DNA of 64,000 bases from Corbicula japonica (lineage: Eukaryota; Mollusca; Bivalvia; Venerida; Cyrenidae), in NCBI GenBank assembly GCA_038501625.1, contig JAZAYU010000010.1, positions 4,486,912 to 4,550,911 on the forward strand, read 5' to 3'. The notes beneath the pieces were generated by a model that was not told where the DNA came from, did no database searches, and was given only the letters and a program-made list of their open reading frames with translations. Of the stretch, positions 36,065 through 47,350 are shown piece after piece. The position numbers were made by a program, and so were the translations under genes. Position 1 is the first letter of the stretch. Each line of letters begins with the position of its first letter.

Positions 36065-36400
36065 AAAGATGTTTCATTAATATCTAACTTAAAGAAAACC
36101 AATTTTTAGCTTGTAGCGGTACACACCTTAGGGACACCAAATGATTAGCAACTCCATACAAACTCAGCATTTTCCAACAAAATAAAGCTATATTTCCAAG
36201 AAACCTTAATGATAAATGCTGATACATTTATTGTCGTTACATATACACGTTTTCTTTCTGCTTCCGACAGTAATATCCGCATCAATCGCCTAACATTTTA
36301 GAATATTTTCTACTGGGAATTGGTACTGGGAAAGTCTGAAAAAATATCCATATTTGTCAGATGAGATGTGTTACTAAGTAGTTTCACAAACTGTATGATT
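36065..36400 (+). repeat. Family E repeat, copy 1
   Basis: Landmarks shared with 42900-43740 and 44525-45005: CGGTACACACCTTAGGGACA, CCAAATGAT, ATAAAGC, AATGCTGATACATTTATTG, TTTCTTTCTGCTTC, TAATATCCGC, then GGGAAAGTCTG and AATATCCATATTTGTC. It preserves the empty target site of the MITE found in copy 2. Confidence 0.75.
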
Positions 36401-36564
36401 TCGGGAGCGTCACATGGAAACGGTATATTCTGAAAGTTGTCGTTAATCCTTGAAATGGCGTGAAAAGATTAGTATACATGCATCTTTAATTATTAAGCAG
36501 TTCGCGGTAAAATGCCATTTGTGCGGTCAATGTTTTTTTTACAAAATTACATTTACGTTATGAG

Positions 36565-36680
36565 AAAAAATGACCTCATCCACAAGGCACAGTCTGTCCA
36601 CACAGCCAAATGCAGAGAGGAAGAGAGTATGTTTCATAAAATAATCGATTTCCATCGTCATGACAAGGAGATGGAACCAT
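36565..36680 (-). repeat. PLE-tail repeat, short copy
   Basis: GCCTTGTGGATGAGG and GGACAGACTGTGCC, then TTTGGCTGTGTGG and CTCTCTTCCTCTCTGC appear in tail order on the minus strand. Diverged. Confidence 0.6.
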
Positions 36681-36689
36681 TTATTTAAC

Positions 36690-36825
36690 TATGAGGTCAG
36701 AGGTCGTGGTCACCGTGACCTTGTATGCAAAATAAGGTAGTCGGATCGATATCTTGCGAAAGCTGGGATTAAGTGTCCTCAAACTTGGTAGTATGTTTAG
36801 TCATGACAAGTATGTGATTTTTTTT
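36690..36825 (+). repeat. Decayed repeat with GGTCACCGTGACC palindrome
   Basis: ATGAGGTCAGAGGTCG is followed by GGTCACCGTGACC (36708-36720), then AACTTGGTAGTATGTTTAGT and CATGACAAG. The combination of AGGTCA half-sites, a GGTCANNNTGACC palindrome and an AAACTTGGT...GTCATGA tail resembles a repeat type common in molluscs and other animals. The palindrome equals the consensus oestrogen-receptor-type element, but a repeat origin is the simpler reading. Confidence 0.5.
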
Positions 36826-37074
36826 TTCATTTAAACGTTAAAAGCCTACAATCTTTAATTTAAAATAATTGTCGAAAGAAAAAGCCACAAAACGCGAGTT
36901 CTTTCTGACCGTTTAGGTTCTTGACAAATAAGATTTTCCCTATACTAATTAAGAAGCCAACAGGGGACGGTAATCAACATCTATCTTTTTAACGTGCGAA
37001 CGGAAAACATTCATTTGATTTATGAACTGACCATGACTACAACTAAACTCATATTTATTTCAGAACACACCACC

Positions 37075-37306
37075 TTGAAGGTTCCATTTTCACCGCCATA
37101 TCCATAACATCGTTTGGGATGGATGAAAATTGTACTGTTTATTGGTGTAAATATTGAGGCGCTCAACCCAGGGCTAGGCGCTGTGGGCAGTAATATGCAT
37201 TTTCATTACTGCCCATGAACAAGCTCAATCAAACCGAGCCTGCAATATATTCATATTTTTCGTGTTCGGTGGCTTTAAAAAAACCTTTTCATCTATTTAA
37301 AAAATG
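37075..37306 (+). repeat. Family A repeat
   Basis: From CTTGAAGGTTCCATTTTCAC to CCTTTTCATCTATTT, with the GGGCAGTAAT...ATTACTGCCC hairpin intact and CAAGCTC...GAGCCTG in place of the second hairpin (one mismatch). Confidence 0.85.
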
Positions 37307-38052
37307 AAATAACATGTTCACCCTGTAACCTGGTTCACCATAAGTGATAACAGCTTGTAATCAGACTGACCTGTTCAAGAAAGTAATGTTTCAAGTTAAC
37401 ATTGGTTTAGAACATTTAAAAGACGCATTAAAAAACACTGTTTTAACGAAAACCATTAAATGCCATTCCCATGAATAAGAACGCATTTTACAGTAACTGC
37501 CAGCTTAGAAATAGATTCATATACGATATTATGTTTTATCTTGTTCTCTAATCGGTATTGACAATCACGTAATTATATTTATAAATATCTGTAATTTATT
37601 TAAAAACCAGTCAGTTGTAGACAAAATGTAATTGAGATAAAATAAATGTAACTGAATAGCATATGGTTTGCAAAACTTGTTTGGGCAAGTGTCAGGTTTT
37701 TTCATCCTGGAACCTGGCTTAAACGCTAAGTTCCAATGACATTTGCAGGGCGATCAACACTCGGGTTTATTTATTTTGTTACGTTTTAAATTAATCTTAT
37801 GAGCAACATTAAGTTCTATTTTTATATGCAATATTTGGCTTTATGCGCCGATTGTGTTACATGTTTATTACTCAAAGTTTGCTTACATTTGTACCACCGC
37901 GTTAACCACAAATCCTTGTGAAATCTGGTGACATGCCCCCGACATTTGTAGATACCCAATTGTTACTTTCATTTCAAAGACTAAATGTTTTTGACTGAAT
38001 TAATGGCAAATCCGAATGTCATAAGAAATTTATTGGATACAGACATCGTTAG
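37307..38052 (+). repeat. Old duplicated block with decayed PLE tail
   Basis: 37400-37600 resembles 46410-46600 (CTGCCAGCTTAGAAATAGAT and TTCATATAC; AATCGGTATTGACAATC versus TATTGGTATTGAAAATC). From 37672, GTTTGGGCAAGTGTCAGG, CATCCTGGAACCTGGC and CACTCGGGTTT are a decayed PLE tail. The same order occurs at 46410-46890, supporting an old segmental duplication. Confidence 0.45.
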
Positions 38053-38056
38053 TTTT

Positions 38057-39300
38057 GGGCTGTTTCAAAAAAATGGCTGGTTTGGGTTTTCCTGTAATAA
38101 AAATGTACAACAAATAGTTACTTCCATTTTCCTTTTTTGCAGGGGTGTCTCATCATGCCCTTATAAGATTTGTGAAGTTTTATCAAAATAGCACCATCCG
38201 TTTAAAAAATATTCTAAAATAATGGGCAAAAAATGTCAGGAGTGTGACAAAAAAGTGTGACACTTTTCAAAATCACATTTGTTCAGACCATTATTTTACA
38301 AAAAGCTTGAGTAAAGACAAGTTTTAGTGTAGTTTAAGTAAAATGTGAATTTATTAGGCATCAAATAATGATAAAATTAAGCATTTTATACTTAAGGTAA
38401 TCAGAATTTATGCCATTAAGTCAAGCGTGGTAGATTAGAAAATACCTCAAGAAAATCAATACATCTTTGCTTTATAAATTTATAGGACTTTAAAGATTAA
38501 TAGTACATAAGAAATGTTTTGTGTATCATTAAGTTTTATGTTTCTAGATGCAATAATTATAATATTATCACCTCTATTGAAATTATATTTGTCTGCAGCT
38601 CCCTTCAGAAAATGTCGGCTAAATTTGTCAGGAGTTTGACATTATGCACATATTGCAATATTTTGTCAACATATCCTTTACATGAAAACAAGAGCATGTT
38701 TTTTCCTAGAAGTCTATGTCATGTTTTGTTAAATTGTGACAAACAGGAATGGCCTTAGTGAAACATTTTTGAGTACACTGCGCTTATGTGGTTGTCAGGA
38801 GTGTGACACACTTTCTTAACAATATGATTTTTTTATCTTTATGCGATACCACAAGTTCTAAAGCACTTATATTTGATGCTGCAACATGTATTTTAACAGA
38901 AATACACATTTAAATAATAAGAAACAGTAATACTTGTATTTTAAGCACATAAATTAAAATTCTTTGATTTATTTAATGTTGGTCTATAAAGCTCCATAAA
39001 ATTTTTATTCTGCCACATATGAGTATAACTTGATTGATATTGATCACCGTAAAGACTGTACAAACATATGGACCAACCAGTTTGGACTTTTTATGAACTT
39101 AAATTCTTTACATTTTTTTCACTTCACTTGCCATTTTTCAAATGACAATATCTCGGCAACCAGTTGTCGATTTCAAAAATCTTTTCAGTTCTGTACTCAG
39201 TTTCAATAAGCAAAAAATACAGAATAACAAGTTTGGAATTTTTATAAATTTTAATTTTTCACTATTTTTCACTTTTCCAGCCATTTTTTTGAAACAGCCC
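38057..39300. mobile_element. 1244-bp TIR transposon, copy 1 (non-autonomous)
   Basis: Ends are GGGCTGTTTCAAAAAAATGG and its inverse CCATTTTTTTGAAACAGCCC, extending to about 25 bp of terminal inverted repeat. TTTT flanks both sides (38053-38056 and 39301-39304), a 4-bp target duplication. The imperfect palindrome TGTCAGGAGTGTGACA occurs three times inside (38234, 38636 with one change, 38793). No transposase is encoded; a 79-codon frame shared with copy 2 shows no sign of selection. Superfamily undetermined: 4-bp target duplications occur in several groups. Confidence 0.92.
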
Positions 39301-39304
39301 TTTT

Positions 39305-40394
39305 GTCATTTTGTTTTTATTTGTCAATAATTGATTTTTTCACATCCCCACATTGTCACATTCAAATTCAAACTAAACCGCGTTAACACATTACACTTGT
39401 TAAAATGTTTGTCTGTGTTGTTTGATCAGTCATTGAACATGTGACTAAAAAGAAATAAAACTTAAAACTAGCAAAGACCAGAAGATATTTACAAAAAATA
39501 ATGTTCTTGGTGCTTCAGCAAACTTTAATTAGTTTATCTACGTGCTTCTTTTCCTTATATGCATATTTACCGGTTTATTAAAACAATCAATTCACGTTGT
39601 CTTCATAAACCAAAGCGAAAACAGGGCAGCTTGCAAAAAAAACGAGATCTGCAAGAAATATTCGTTTGGTTTTATTAAGCAGCACTTGCTCTAGAACGGA
39701 AATTGGAGAATAATCCTTTCTAAATAAAATAACGACACAATCAGCTTTGCTATTTACTGCTTAGCCAAATGCAATCTAATAGCGTATCAATATCCTATAT
39801 ACGTCTTTCGACGTTATGCAACAGTTTGATCAATTCTAACCTTATGATGTCGGAACTACCTCGCATAATGTATAATTATACCACTTGTTTTTGTACACTT
39901 AGTTACAATATCTTTATCAGTATAAATCGGAAAACAAAAACATACATATTCCTGCTATGTATTGGTCGCAACCCAGTAGTGATTGAAAATTTATTCAGTG
40001 AAGCAATCAATATAAAATATTTAAAATGTGTCATCACCAGAGTCCTTTATATAATTGTTGCTTACCGCATTACTCAATGGACTATGAAATAAAAGTGATT
40101 TTAAGCATGACCAACACATATTCGTTTTGCAATTTGAGGGCTCATTTGCAAGAAATGGTCTGTAGAGGAAATCTACCCACAAAATTATCAAATGCCTTTT
40201 ATAAATTAAATAAATGATGTACTGTCAAACCGCTATACTGCAATCAGTATTACTTCATTCTTTACAAACTATTTAAGGAAACTCCCCAGGATAAATTATC
40301 AATAATCCCAATCACATTTACAGGATTTCCTCTCTTTATCGTCATACACATTTCAGGATTGTCTAACCGAGATTTGTACGAGTGTTTTCAGTAA
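39305..40394. repeat. Old duplicated block, no gene
   Basis: Around 39500-39720, GGGCAGCTTGCAAAAAAAAC and GAGATCTGCA resemble 47060-47100 (GCAGCTTGCAAACAAAACTG and AGATTTGCA), with similar flanking words. The rest is AT-rich with chance frames; the 107-codon frame at 39769-40092 has no recognisable domain. Confidence 0.4.
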
Positions 40395-40396
40395 TA

Positions 40397-41771
40397 CGAG
40401 GAGTGATCAATAAATTCGCGGAAAAGTGTTCTCGTTTTTTTAGCACGCGTGTGTTTTCAGTAATTTTTTTACACATTTCAACATCATTTAATTCTGCTTA
40501 GATCCGAAAATTTCACGGCGATTGCTTATACACTTATCAAATTATTGTTACTATAGTAACATCACCTAGCGAATCCCGGCCCAACGTCATATTGACGTCA
40601 ACGACGTTGAAACTGCCCATGACAACTTACCATTAATTATTGTCCAATATGTCTAGTCCTTTTCAAAATATTCACCCCTAAACGATACGCACTTCTTACA
40701 CCTGGCTATCCAGGCATCTAAAAAACTTCTCCTAAATGACTCAGTCTTAATATTCGAGATTGCGACCTTCACTGCAGAGGAAAGTTCGTCAATGCTGTCG
40801 AAGTGGATTCCCTGGAGGTTGCTCTTGACCACAGGAACAAGGAAAAAGTCACAAGGTGACAGGTCGGGGCTGTACGGCGGATGCTCTAGAAGTTCGAATC
40901 CCAGCTCCTGTACATGCTGATCCAGGTCTCGTCGGCAGTCACGATCTTCTCCATGAAGGCATACCCTTGGGCTCATACCGCTGTATCATCCATTTACAAG
41001 ACTCAGTTCTTAGCCGCTTCTGCTCATCAGTCAGTTGTTTTGGAATCCAGCGTGCACAGACTCGTCGCATGTTAAGTTTGTCATGGATGATGGTGAACAC
41101 TGTTCCGTAACTACAGTCAACCCTTTCAGTTATCTCGCGAATCGTAAGACGCCTATCTTTGTCCAGCAGATCCTTAACGTCAGCGTCGTACGATGACGTC
41201 TTTGTCACTGGGCGGCAGCTGCGCTCGTCATCACCAGTGCCTTGTCGACCCTCCTTGAACCTATTATATCATTTATAAACCGCCGTCTTTTTCACTGATG
41301 AATCTCAATAAGCCTGTTGTAGCATTTCAATAGTTTTTCCTCGCGAAATTCCATTTAACACGCAAAATTCAATAGCTGATCGCTGTTCGACACTCATTTT
41401 AACACCTGTCATCAAAGAATACCGCTTTTGTTTACCTTCATAACGTCATAAAAAAATTTTTCGTTATGAACGTCATTCCTAATATTGGCGGAATCTTCAC
41501 TTATAATTTGGTTGACGTGCGTTAGCTACGGGATGAATAAGACGCCGTGATTCGTACCTTTGTTGATAGGATAATATGGAATTTTGGGCCGAGATGACGT
41601 CAATGGCGTTACTAAGGAAACCATTCCTCAAACATAAATAGGGTCTCTGGTCTATAATTTTACGTATCAATAGACAAAATATGGATTGGGTTCATGGAGA
41701 AATTTCTTAAATGAACTTTCATAAATAACTAAATGGGAACACTTTTCCGCGAATTTATTGATCACCCCTCG
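40397..41771 (-). mobile_element. Degenerate mariner transposon
   Basis: Flanked by TA (40395-40396 and 41772-41773). Ends match over about 36 bp with one difference: CGAGGAGTGATCAATAAATT at the left and CGAGGGGTGATCAATAAATT (complement) at the right, both followed by CGCGGAAAAGTGTTC. At 1375 bp the element is slightly longer than a standard mariner, with long untranslated ends. The transposase inside, on the minus strand, is broken. Confidence 0.95.
40653..41399 (-). pseudogene. Mariner transposase, inactive
   Basis: The frame begins with ATG at about 41399 (MSVEQRSAIEFCVLNG) and has in-frame stops at AY*DSS and VYK*YN. It then runs through the paired helix-turn-helix region (LTIREITERVDCSYGTVFTI) and a WIPKQLTDEQKR block. 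A frameshift follows: the first catalytic Asp motif reads VTADETWIS in another frame. The segment with the second catalytic Asp is deleted: sequence jumps from DETWISMY to QELGFELLEHPPYSPDLSPC, which holds the third catalytic Asp and the C-terminal block DFFLVP. It therefore has one of three catalytic residues out of frame and one missing, and is dead. Confidence 0.92.
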
Positions 41772-41774
41772 TAT

Positions 41775-42655
41775 ATTATTTCTCCCTTTCAGTTCTTATG
41801 ATTAATACGAAAATATTAATTTGACAAACGTGCTCTGGATGCGGAAAGACATGTCCATACAACACTCCTTTAACAAAGACGTCTCGGATAACAAATATCT
41901 TTTGAAATTCTATAATCTTATTTATGTTTTTATGTTTTTGTTGCTTTGTCTGATTGTTAAGCTCCATAATACAAGACTTGGTCCAGTTTGTCAACAAATT
42001 CCGATTAATCGTTTTATCCGTTGTGGAAATTATATTTAAAGCTATAATATGAATTTTCTTGTTTTTTGTGTTGAAGTATGCAAGAAGTCTTACTTAAACT
42101 ATGTTGCAATTTTTTATTCTCCGCATTTGTTTACTTTCACAAATCTAACAATTATTAAAAGACACACTTCAACCAATTCCGGGCAATTCAACCATTTCCG
42201 AATATAAATCTAGGGACATCTCTCAATGTGTTTTGACTGTCACACTTGACAGCTGTGTAATGGTTTTGGCAAACCGAATACATTTCCACATGTTTTCTGT
42301 CTTAGGGTTCAAAATAATTTAAAAAATAATGTTTAATAATTACGTAACATAAAAATGCATTAAGTTAGTTATCCCTATTAAAGAGTATTTACAAAAGTAG
42401 TAAAACACTCATGACCTCACAAGTTCCATTGCAAACATGTATGAGCTGAAAGTCAACCGAGGCAAAATAATTGGATTAATGTGGTGCTTGATTTTAAAAT
42501 TATCGCAAATCCATGAAGGTAAAAAATGCAAAAATCAAATAAAAGATTGTGCCGTGAGTTTTCATCGCAACTTTGTTTCTGTTGGTAAAATATGGTAAAA
42601 GATATGAATCATAGTTAAACATTGAGAGATTATTTTTACTTATAATGGATGTCAG
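41775..42655. other. No feature seen
   Basis: AT-rich DNA between the mariner and a candidate exon. Confidence 0.5.
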
Positions 42656-42775
42656 TTCAAATGTATGTTACACATCCTAAAGGACAAATATACCATGCAT
42701 AAGCCAACATACAACAAGAACAGCACTTGTTTCGCCCAAGATAAGTATAACCCAGACCTCAGAAGCAATCCAAAG
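42656..42775 (+). CDS. Candidate internal exon, unknown protein
   Basis: A 120-nt stretch, 40 codons, open in phase 0/0. It is preceded by a T-rich tract and CAG acceptor (TTATAATGGATGTCAG, ending 42655) and followed by AAG|GTATGT, a strong donor, at 42776. The translated piece is polar and basic (for example HKPTYNKNSTCFAQDKYNPD), and the base composition is less AT-rich than its surroundings. I find no partner exon and no domain, and it sits just before a family E repeat. It could be chance, or an exon of a gene extending outside the recognised part. Confidence 0.25.
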
Positions 42776-42899
42776 GTATGTCCTCTTACGACCTTTAATA
42801 CACTCAGTAGGGCAATAACTCCTTCTTATTTCAATAGTACTTATAATATCGTGTGTGCACTACGGTTACGAAAGGCGACAGCAGAGCTGAAGATAAGGC

Positions 42900-43740
42900 G
42901 TTTGTTTTTTTCTAGTTCATCTTAAATCATCTCCAAATGGTTGGAAATTTCAACATTTTGCGGAATATGTCTATCATTTGCCTTTATGTAAAATGATAAA
43001 AGCAAAATAATCTTCTAAGAAATTTGTGTTGGGTAGATTTCGTTGGACTAAACATACCAAAAATATATTTTTCATAAATATCAAATGAGACAAAATTTAT
43101 GATATTACATGTAACGCTTATAACGATACACACCTTTGGGAGACCAAATGATGCAATCTCCTTCGCAGAGTTGTCGTTCCTCACACTCACTTTACATCTC
43201 TGCGAAAGGCTCAACGTCAATATTTTTGACTAAACTCGACAGCCTAATATTATACAGTCATAATTATGAATTTTAAAACTTGAGGTAAAACAAATGCAGA
43301 AATCTTCACTATCTTTCATTAAAACCGAAGAAACCCAATCTATTTTTAATGTAATTGGTGAACTGTTTCTTTGAGTTAAAGTAAATGTAGTTGAAAGTAG
43401 TCCCAGCCTATAAAAGAGGTGAATGTAATTAGCCGATAGTGTAAGAGAGTGCAAATGATGAACAGCTCCTTTCAAATTCACAAAAGTTCCTACAATATAA
43501 AGCTATATTTACAAGACGAAACTTATCGGTAAAATGCTGATATATTTATTGACAATTATCAATACCGATTCTTTCTGCTTAATAAAGTATTATCCACAAA
43601 CATTAGTGAATCTTTCAGGATATTTCATATAAAGGTACCGGGATAGTCTGAATGAATATCCATATTTGTCAGATGAAGTGAGTCGATTAATAGTTTCACA
43701 AACTTTATGGCTTGATGAATAGTGAATGGTTTGTAATAAA
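42900..43740 (+). repeat. Family E repeat, copy 2 (split by a MITE)
   Basis: Matches 44525-45005 from CGGAATATGTCTATCATTTG, ATATTTTTCATAAATATCAA, AACGATACACACC and CCAAATGATG up to 43153. A foreign 298 bp follows, then 43452 onward resumes with CAAATGATGAACAGCTCC, ACAATATAAAGC, AAAATGCTGATATATTTATT and AATATCCATATTTGTCAGAT. Confidence 0.8.
43154..43451. mobile_element. 298-bp MITE with 8-9-bp target duplication
   Basis: Inserted in family E copy 2. CAAATGATG occurs on both sides (43145-43153 and 43452-43460); copies 1 and 3 of the host repeat have the site once (CCAAATGAT), so the duplication was made by insertion. Ends are weakly inverted (GCAATCTCCTTCGC against GCACTCTCTTACAC, about 10 of 14, if the boundary is shifted by one base). 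An 8-bp duplication would suit hAT, a 9-bp one MULE. No coding capacity. Confidence 0.75.
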
Positions 43741-44059
43741 TTGTGTTAATAAATGGGAATATTTATGATATCTCGATAATGAACTGTCATCTGTTATCGT
43801 CTTAACGTCATGTTATCGTGATATATTTTAAAAAGTCACAACCCGGATAGACTTAATAAAATGTTTCAGAAATACAAGTCACACTTAAAAACTTTTCTGT
43901 TTAGTTAATAAGAGGAATATAGTTTATTTATAATATGAACATACATAAATCTAAGCTCGTCCCAAGCTCGTCAGAATTATGCTGTTGTAATTGCCCTGCA
44001 GAAAAGAGGTAAAGGGAATTAAACTATAAAGCCTTTGCGATTCTCGTAATTGACACTGC
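43741..44059. other. No feature seen
   Basis: AT-rich DNA between family E copy 2 and a SINE-like fragment; a duplicated word (GTTATCGTCTTAACGTC and CATGTTATCGTGAT) is the only structure noted. Confidence 0.45.
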
Positions 44060-44125
44060 ATAGTTAGGCGCTGTCGCCGTACTGGTTCCCTCCCCTGTAG
44101 GGACAATATAATTAATTGAAATTTA
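44060..44125 (+). repeat. tRNA-derived SINE-like fragment
   Basis: TTAGGCGCTGTCGCCGTACT, GGTTCCCTCCCCTGTAGGG and ACAATAT, then GAAATTTACA, match the minus-strand copy at 15621-15720 word for word apart from a few changes. The A box end is missing or decayed. Confidence 0.6.
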
Positions 44126-44524
44126 CATTTATTTTCTATAAATCACTTAAAAAAAGTAATGATCCGATAATGTTTTTGTTTAGGAAAGCAAAACCAAATA
44201 GATCAATGGGAAAAGTAAGAAATGTTTGATTCGGATGAGGATGATCGTCAAAGTCTTAAAAACGAGTCGGCTACCAAACAAAAACGGTGAAATGCTGTAT
44301 TGTAAACGCCTAGCTGCTACGGTTAATTTTAACTCAACGTTAACAGTTTTAATCTTTCATATTATTAAGTCCACCTTGACTGTTTGTTATTTATTCTTAT
44401 TTAGTGGAACTACAAATTGCAATCGATTTCGCAAACAAGTAAAAAGACTGCAAACAATATATTTAACAAAAAACACCATAAAATGCCGACTCTCCTTACT
44501 CCGATTAAAAAATGATTCCCCTTT

Positions 44525-45005
44525 TCTTATTTATCTCAAATAATCTCGATTGGTAAGAGATTTTAACATTTTCGGAATATGTCTTTCAACTGTCATAATG
44601 AAAAACGATAAAAGAAAAGTCCGTGATGACTAGATGTCATTGGTGCAAACATATTTATAATAGATTTTTCATAAAAATCAAATAAGACAAACTTTATGAT
44701 ACATTATTATCGGTTATAACGATACAGACCCTAGGGAAACCAAATGATGAACTCCTATCAAATTCACAGCGATTCCCTACAATATAAAGCCAGTTTTGCA
44801 AGACCTAATGTATTTGTCAAATGCAGATACATTCATTGACAGTGCACATTCATTTTCTCTGCTTCATAAATTATTATCCGCATCCATTACTGTCGGGATA
44901 TTTCATATTAAGATACTGGGATAGTCTGAATAAATATCCATATTTGTCTCGAGTGCGGTTAGTTAATGTTTTTTTCAAAGTTGATGACTTGATGAATAGT
45001 GAACG
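44525..45005 (+). repeat. Family E repeat, copy 3
   Basis: Uninterrupted copy with TTTTCGGAATATGTCTTTCA, TAGATTTTTCATAAAAATCA, AACGATACAGACCCTAGGG, CCAAATGATGAACTCC, CTACAATATAAAGCC, ATACATTCATTGACAG, GATAGTCTGAATAAATATCC and ATATTTGTC. It supplies the second empty site for the MITE in copy 2. Confidence 0.8.
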
Positions 45006-46150
45006 CTGGGAACTATTTTCTTTAAACTTATTTTGATTCGTACGTCGCGACAAGGAGGATTTGTCCTCTATTTATATAGATGTTAACAGGCGAACCTTAA
45101 ACCTACCTCTTACCTTATCCCCAACCCTTACCTGAACGAGTAAACTAACTGGTGGAATCCAATCATTTATTTTTACTACGATTGCAACTCAAGTCACATT
45201 TTATTTCAACCTCCCCACAGTTCAAAATTGTAAAGAAACAAGTTTCCGCCTTATAACATAGTAGATAATCGGTCATAAATGCTGTGTAATAAAACTGCCG
45301 GTTCCTAGTAAGTAATTTATTAAGTTCGCATTGTTGATGTTTGTTCGTGACGTATTCTTTTTTTAATTATCATTATAAGAAACGTAAGATATGATTTCTC
45401 TCTTCCTGCTGTCTGTTTGGGAACAACTCTAAAATAGTCTGAATCAGCTTAGGTCACTCTCGTTTTTTGAGAGCACAACTGAAACAAATAAAAATAACTT
45501 ACTAATTCCATTCTGGCTTATACCTTTTATGATGATCTATCTATTCATAGGATCTAGTTATCTCCATATTTATGTTTCTAGAAGAACTATCTTCAACAAC
45601 GATCTCTACATCGGCGATCAGGCCACAACGTTAAATCACTTCCGTTATATAATTTGTCCAAAGTACAGCTTTCAACTAAACTGTTTCAATGTGCCTACCG
45701 CTTAGGCTCACCATACTTATGCGTGTCAATGAAAAAGATTTATTCGGTCTTTTTATTTGAAATTTTAGAATTGTAAGAATTAAAGACAAAACTTATAATC
45801 GTCTATTTATAACGTATCTATAATTTTGATACAATTAGGTCATTTTGTCAAAATAAGCAATGTCGTCTGCTTACCTTTTTACGTCAGGGAATAACGTCAG
45901 TTTCATAAAGACATTTTTCCAGTGAAATAAAGTTAGCCTTAGAATATGAAATTGTACTCATAAGTTCAGTATTTTATTGTCTATCAAAACAAATTACCCC
46001 AACTATTTTAAGATTACTAAATCAAATTGTCCTCCATATTGCCATATCTCATTTTATGCAAGAAATGTTATTTTTAGGATGCTAATCCTGTCAACATGGT
46101 TCCATGTGAAAAAAAAACACAATATATAGAGGATATTTGTTTTTACTAGT
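45006..46150. other. No feature seen
   Basis: AT-rich DNA. Contains a short palindromic word at 45044 (GTCGCGAC) and a C-rich run at about 45095-45133 loosely like degenerate CCTAACC repeats, which I do not regard as telomeric. Confidence 0.45.
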
Positions 46151-46300
46151 GTAAGATAGAAATACATTTCACCTAGTAAGCTCCGGAATACGTATTGAAA
46201 ACAGTGAAATACCACATTTATTTCACCGGGAAAATTCTATAATTCACCGAAAGCATAAAATTAAATCATTATTTTTGTTCTTCGACGGCTTTTATTTCAC
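46151..46300. repeat. Family B repeat, diverged copy
   Basis: AAGCTCCGGAATACGTATTG, then GTGAAATACC, TTTCACCGGGAAAATTCT and AATTCACCGAAAG parallel 6810-6910 and the start of the 238-bp repeat at 7060-7090. Confidence 0.45.
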
Positions 46301-46399
46301 TGATATTCGTAACAGATCGGTCGTTAGATTGAAAACCCACAAACTACAGAATTGCAAGTAAACGTAGTTTAGAAAATTCAAATCAAGAATTTAAGAACT

Positions 46400-47350
46400 A
46401 ACACAAAGCTGTTTTATAGAAAACCATGATATGTCGTGTCCATATATAAATGTGCATTGAATATTAAATTTACATGCCAACTCAGAAATTGGTTCATATA
46501 CAAGTACGACTTTAAAGTTTTAACTCTAATATTGGTATTGAAAATCCCTTAGTTTTATATCGTTATCTAAAATTATATTGATGTTTATTATGACGTAAAT
46601 TAATGCTTTACAATAGTGTTACTAAACTGGAATTAATTTAACAATGTTACATGTACAGTTCACGTGTTTGTGAACACTGAACATTTTAGGCCAAGTGTAA
46701 GTTTGGCTGAAACTTTAAGTTGCAAAACTTGTTTGCCACCGACGGATTAAAGGTGATGAACCCTATAGTTTTTTATTCCGTTGAATTATTGCGGTATTTA
46801 TTTTTGAAACTGATCGAATGACAAGAATACGTTATCCCATTTCCTCAAATATGTGGTTTTGTTGGCTTGCTGGCTTGCTTGAAGTGCTTCCTTATTTTAG
46901 TTTTAACTACTTTATTTACCATAGATTGTGAAACAAGCTATTCCATCTTGTACTAACTACTCTTGGTGCCTGCTTAAGGGTTGAAACCAATTCTCGAAAT
47001 GTTTCCTTATATGCATTTTGACCTAAATTTCAATTATTGTTGTCTCCAGTACCAGATCAAAACCACAGCAGCTTGCAAACAAAACTGAGATTTGCACACT
47101 TTCATACTGACAATAATACGGTCGGATTATAGTTTCTGAATAATGGATGGTACAATCAACTTTACTATTACAATATAGTCTTATATAATATGAAGGCGTA
47201 GCAATATCCATTTTATCATGATTTTCAGGCAACATTTCGATAAAATCAAAGTCAAAGAACTAGTATATGGTCGTTTATTTCCAAAAACAGTGTTCATTGC
47301 TCAGACTTTTAATATATGTCGATATGCATATTGATAAAAATAAAATAATA
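46400..47350 (+). repeat. Old duplicated block with decayed PLE tail
   Basis: Counterpart of 37400-37800 and 39470-39900 in the same order (see those entries). 46685-46890 keeps a decayed PLE tail: GGCCAAGTGTAAGTTTGGC, GCCACCGACGGATTAAAGG, CTGATCGAATGA, TATGTGGTTTTGTTGGCTTG. No gene is visible. Confidence 0.45.

Noticed and set aside
39769..40092. 107-codon open frame
   Set aside because: No domain, no splice context, and AT-rich composition equal to its surroundings; consistent with chance.
45090..45135. C-rich run resembling degenerate telomeric CCTAACC repeats
   Set aside because: No regular period and no array; a chance or repeat-derived C-rich patch.
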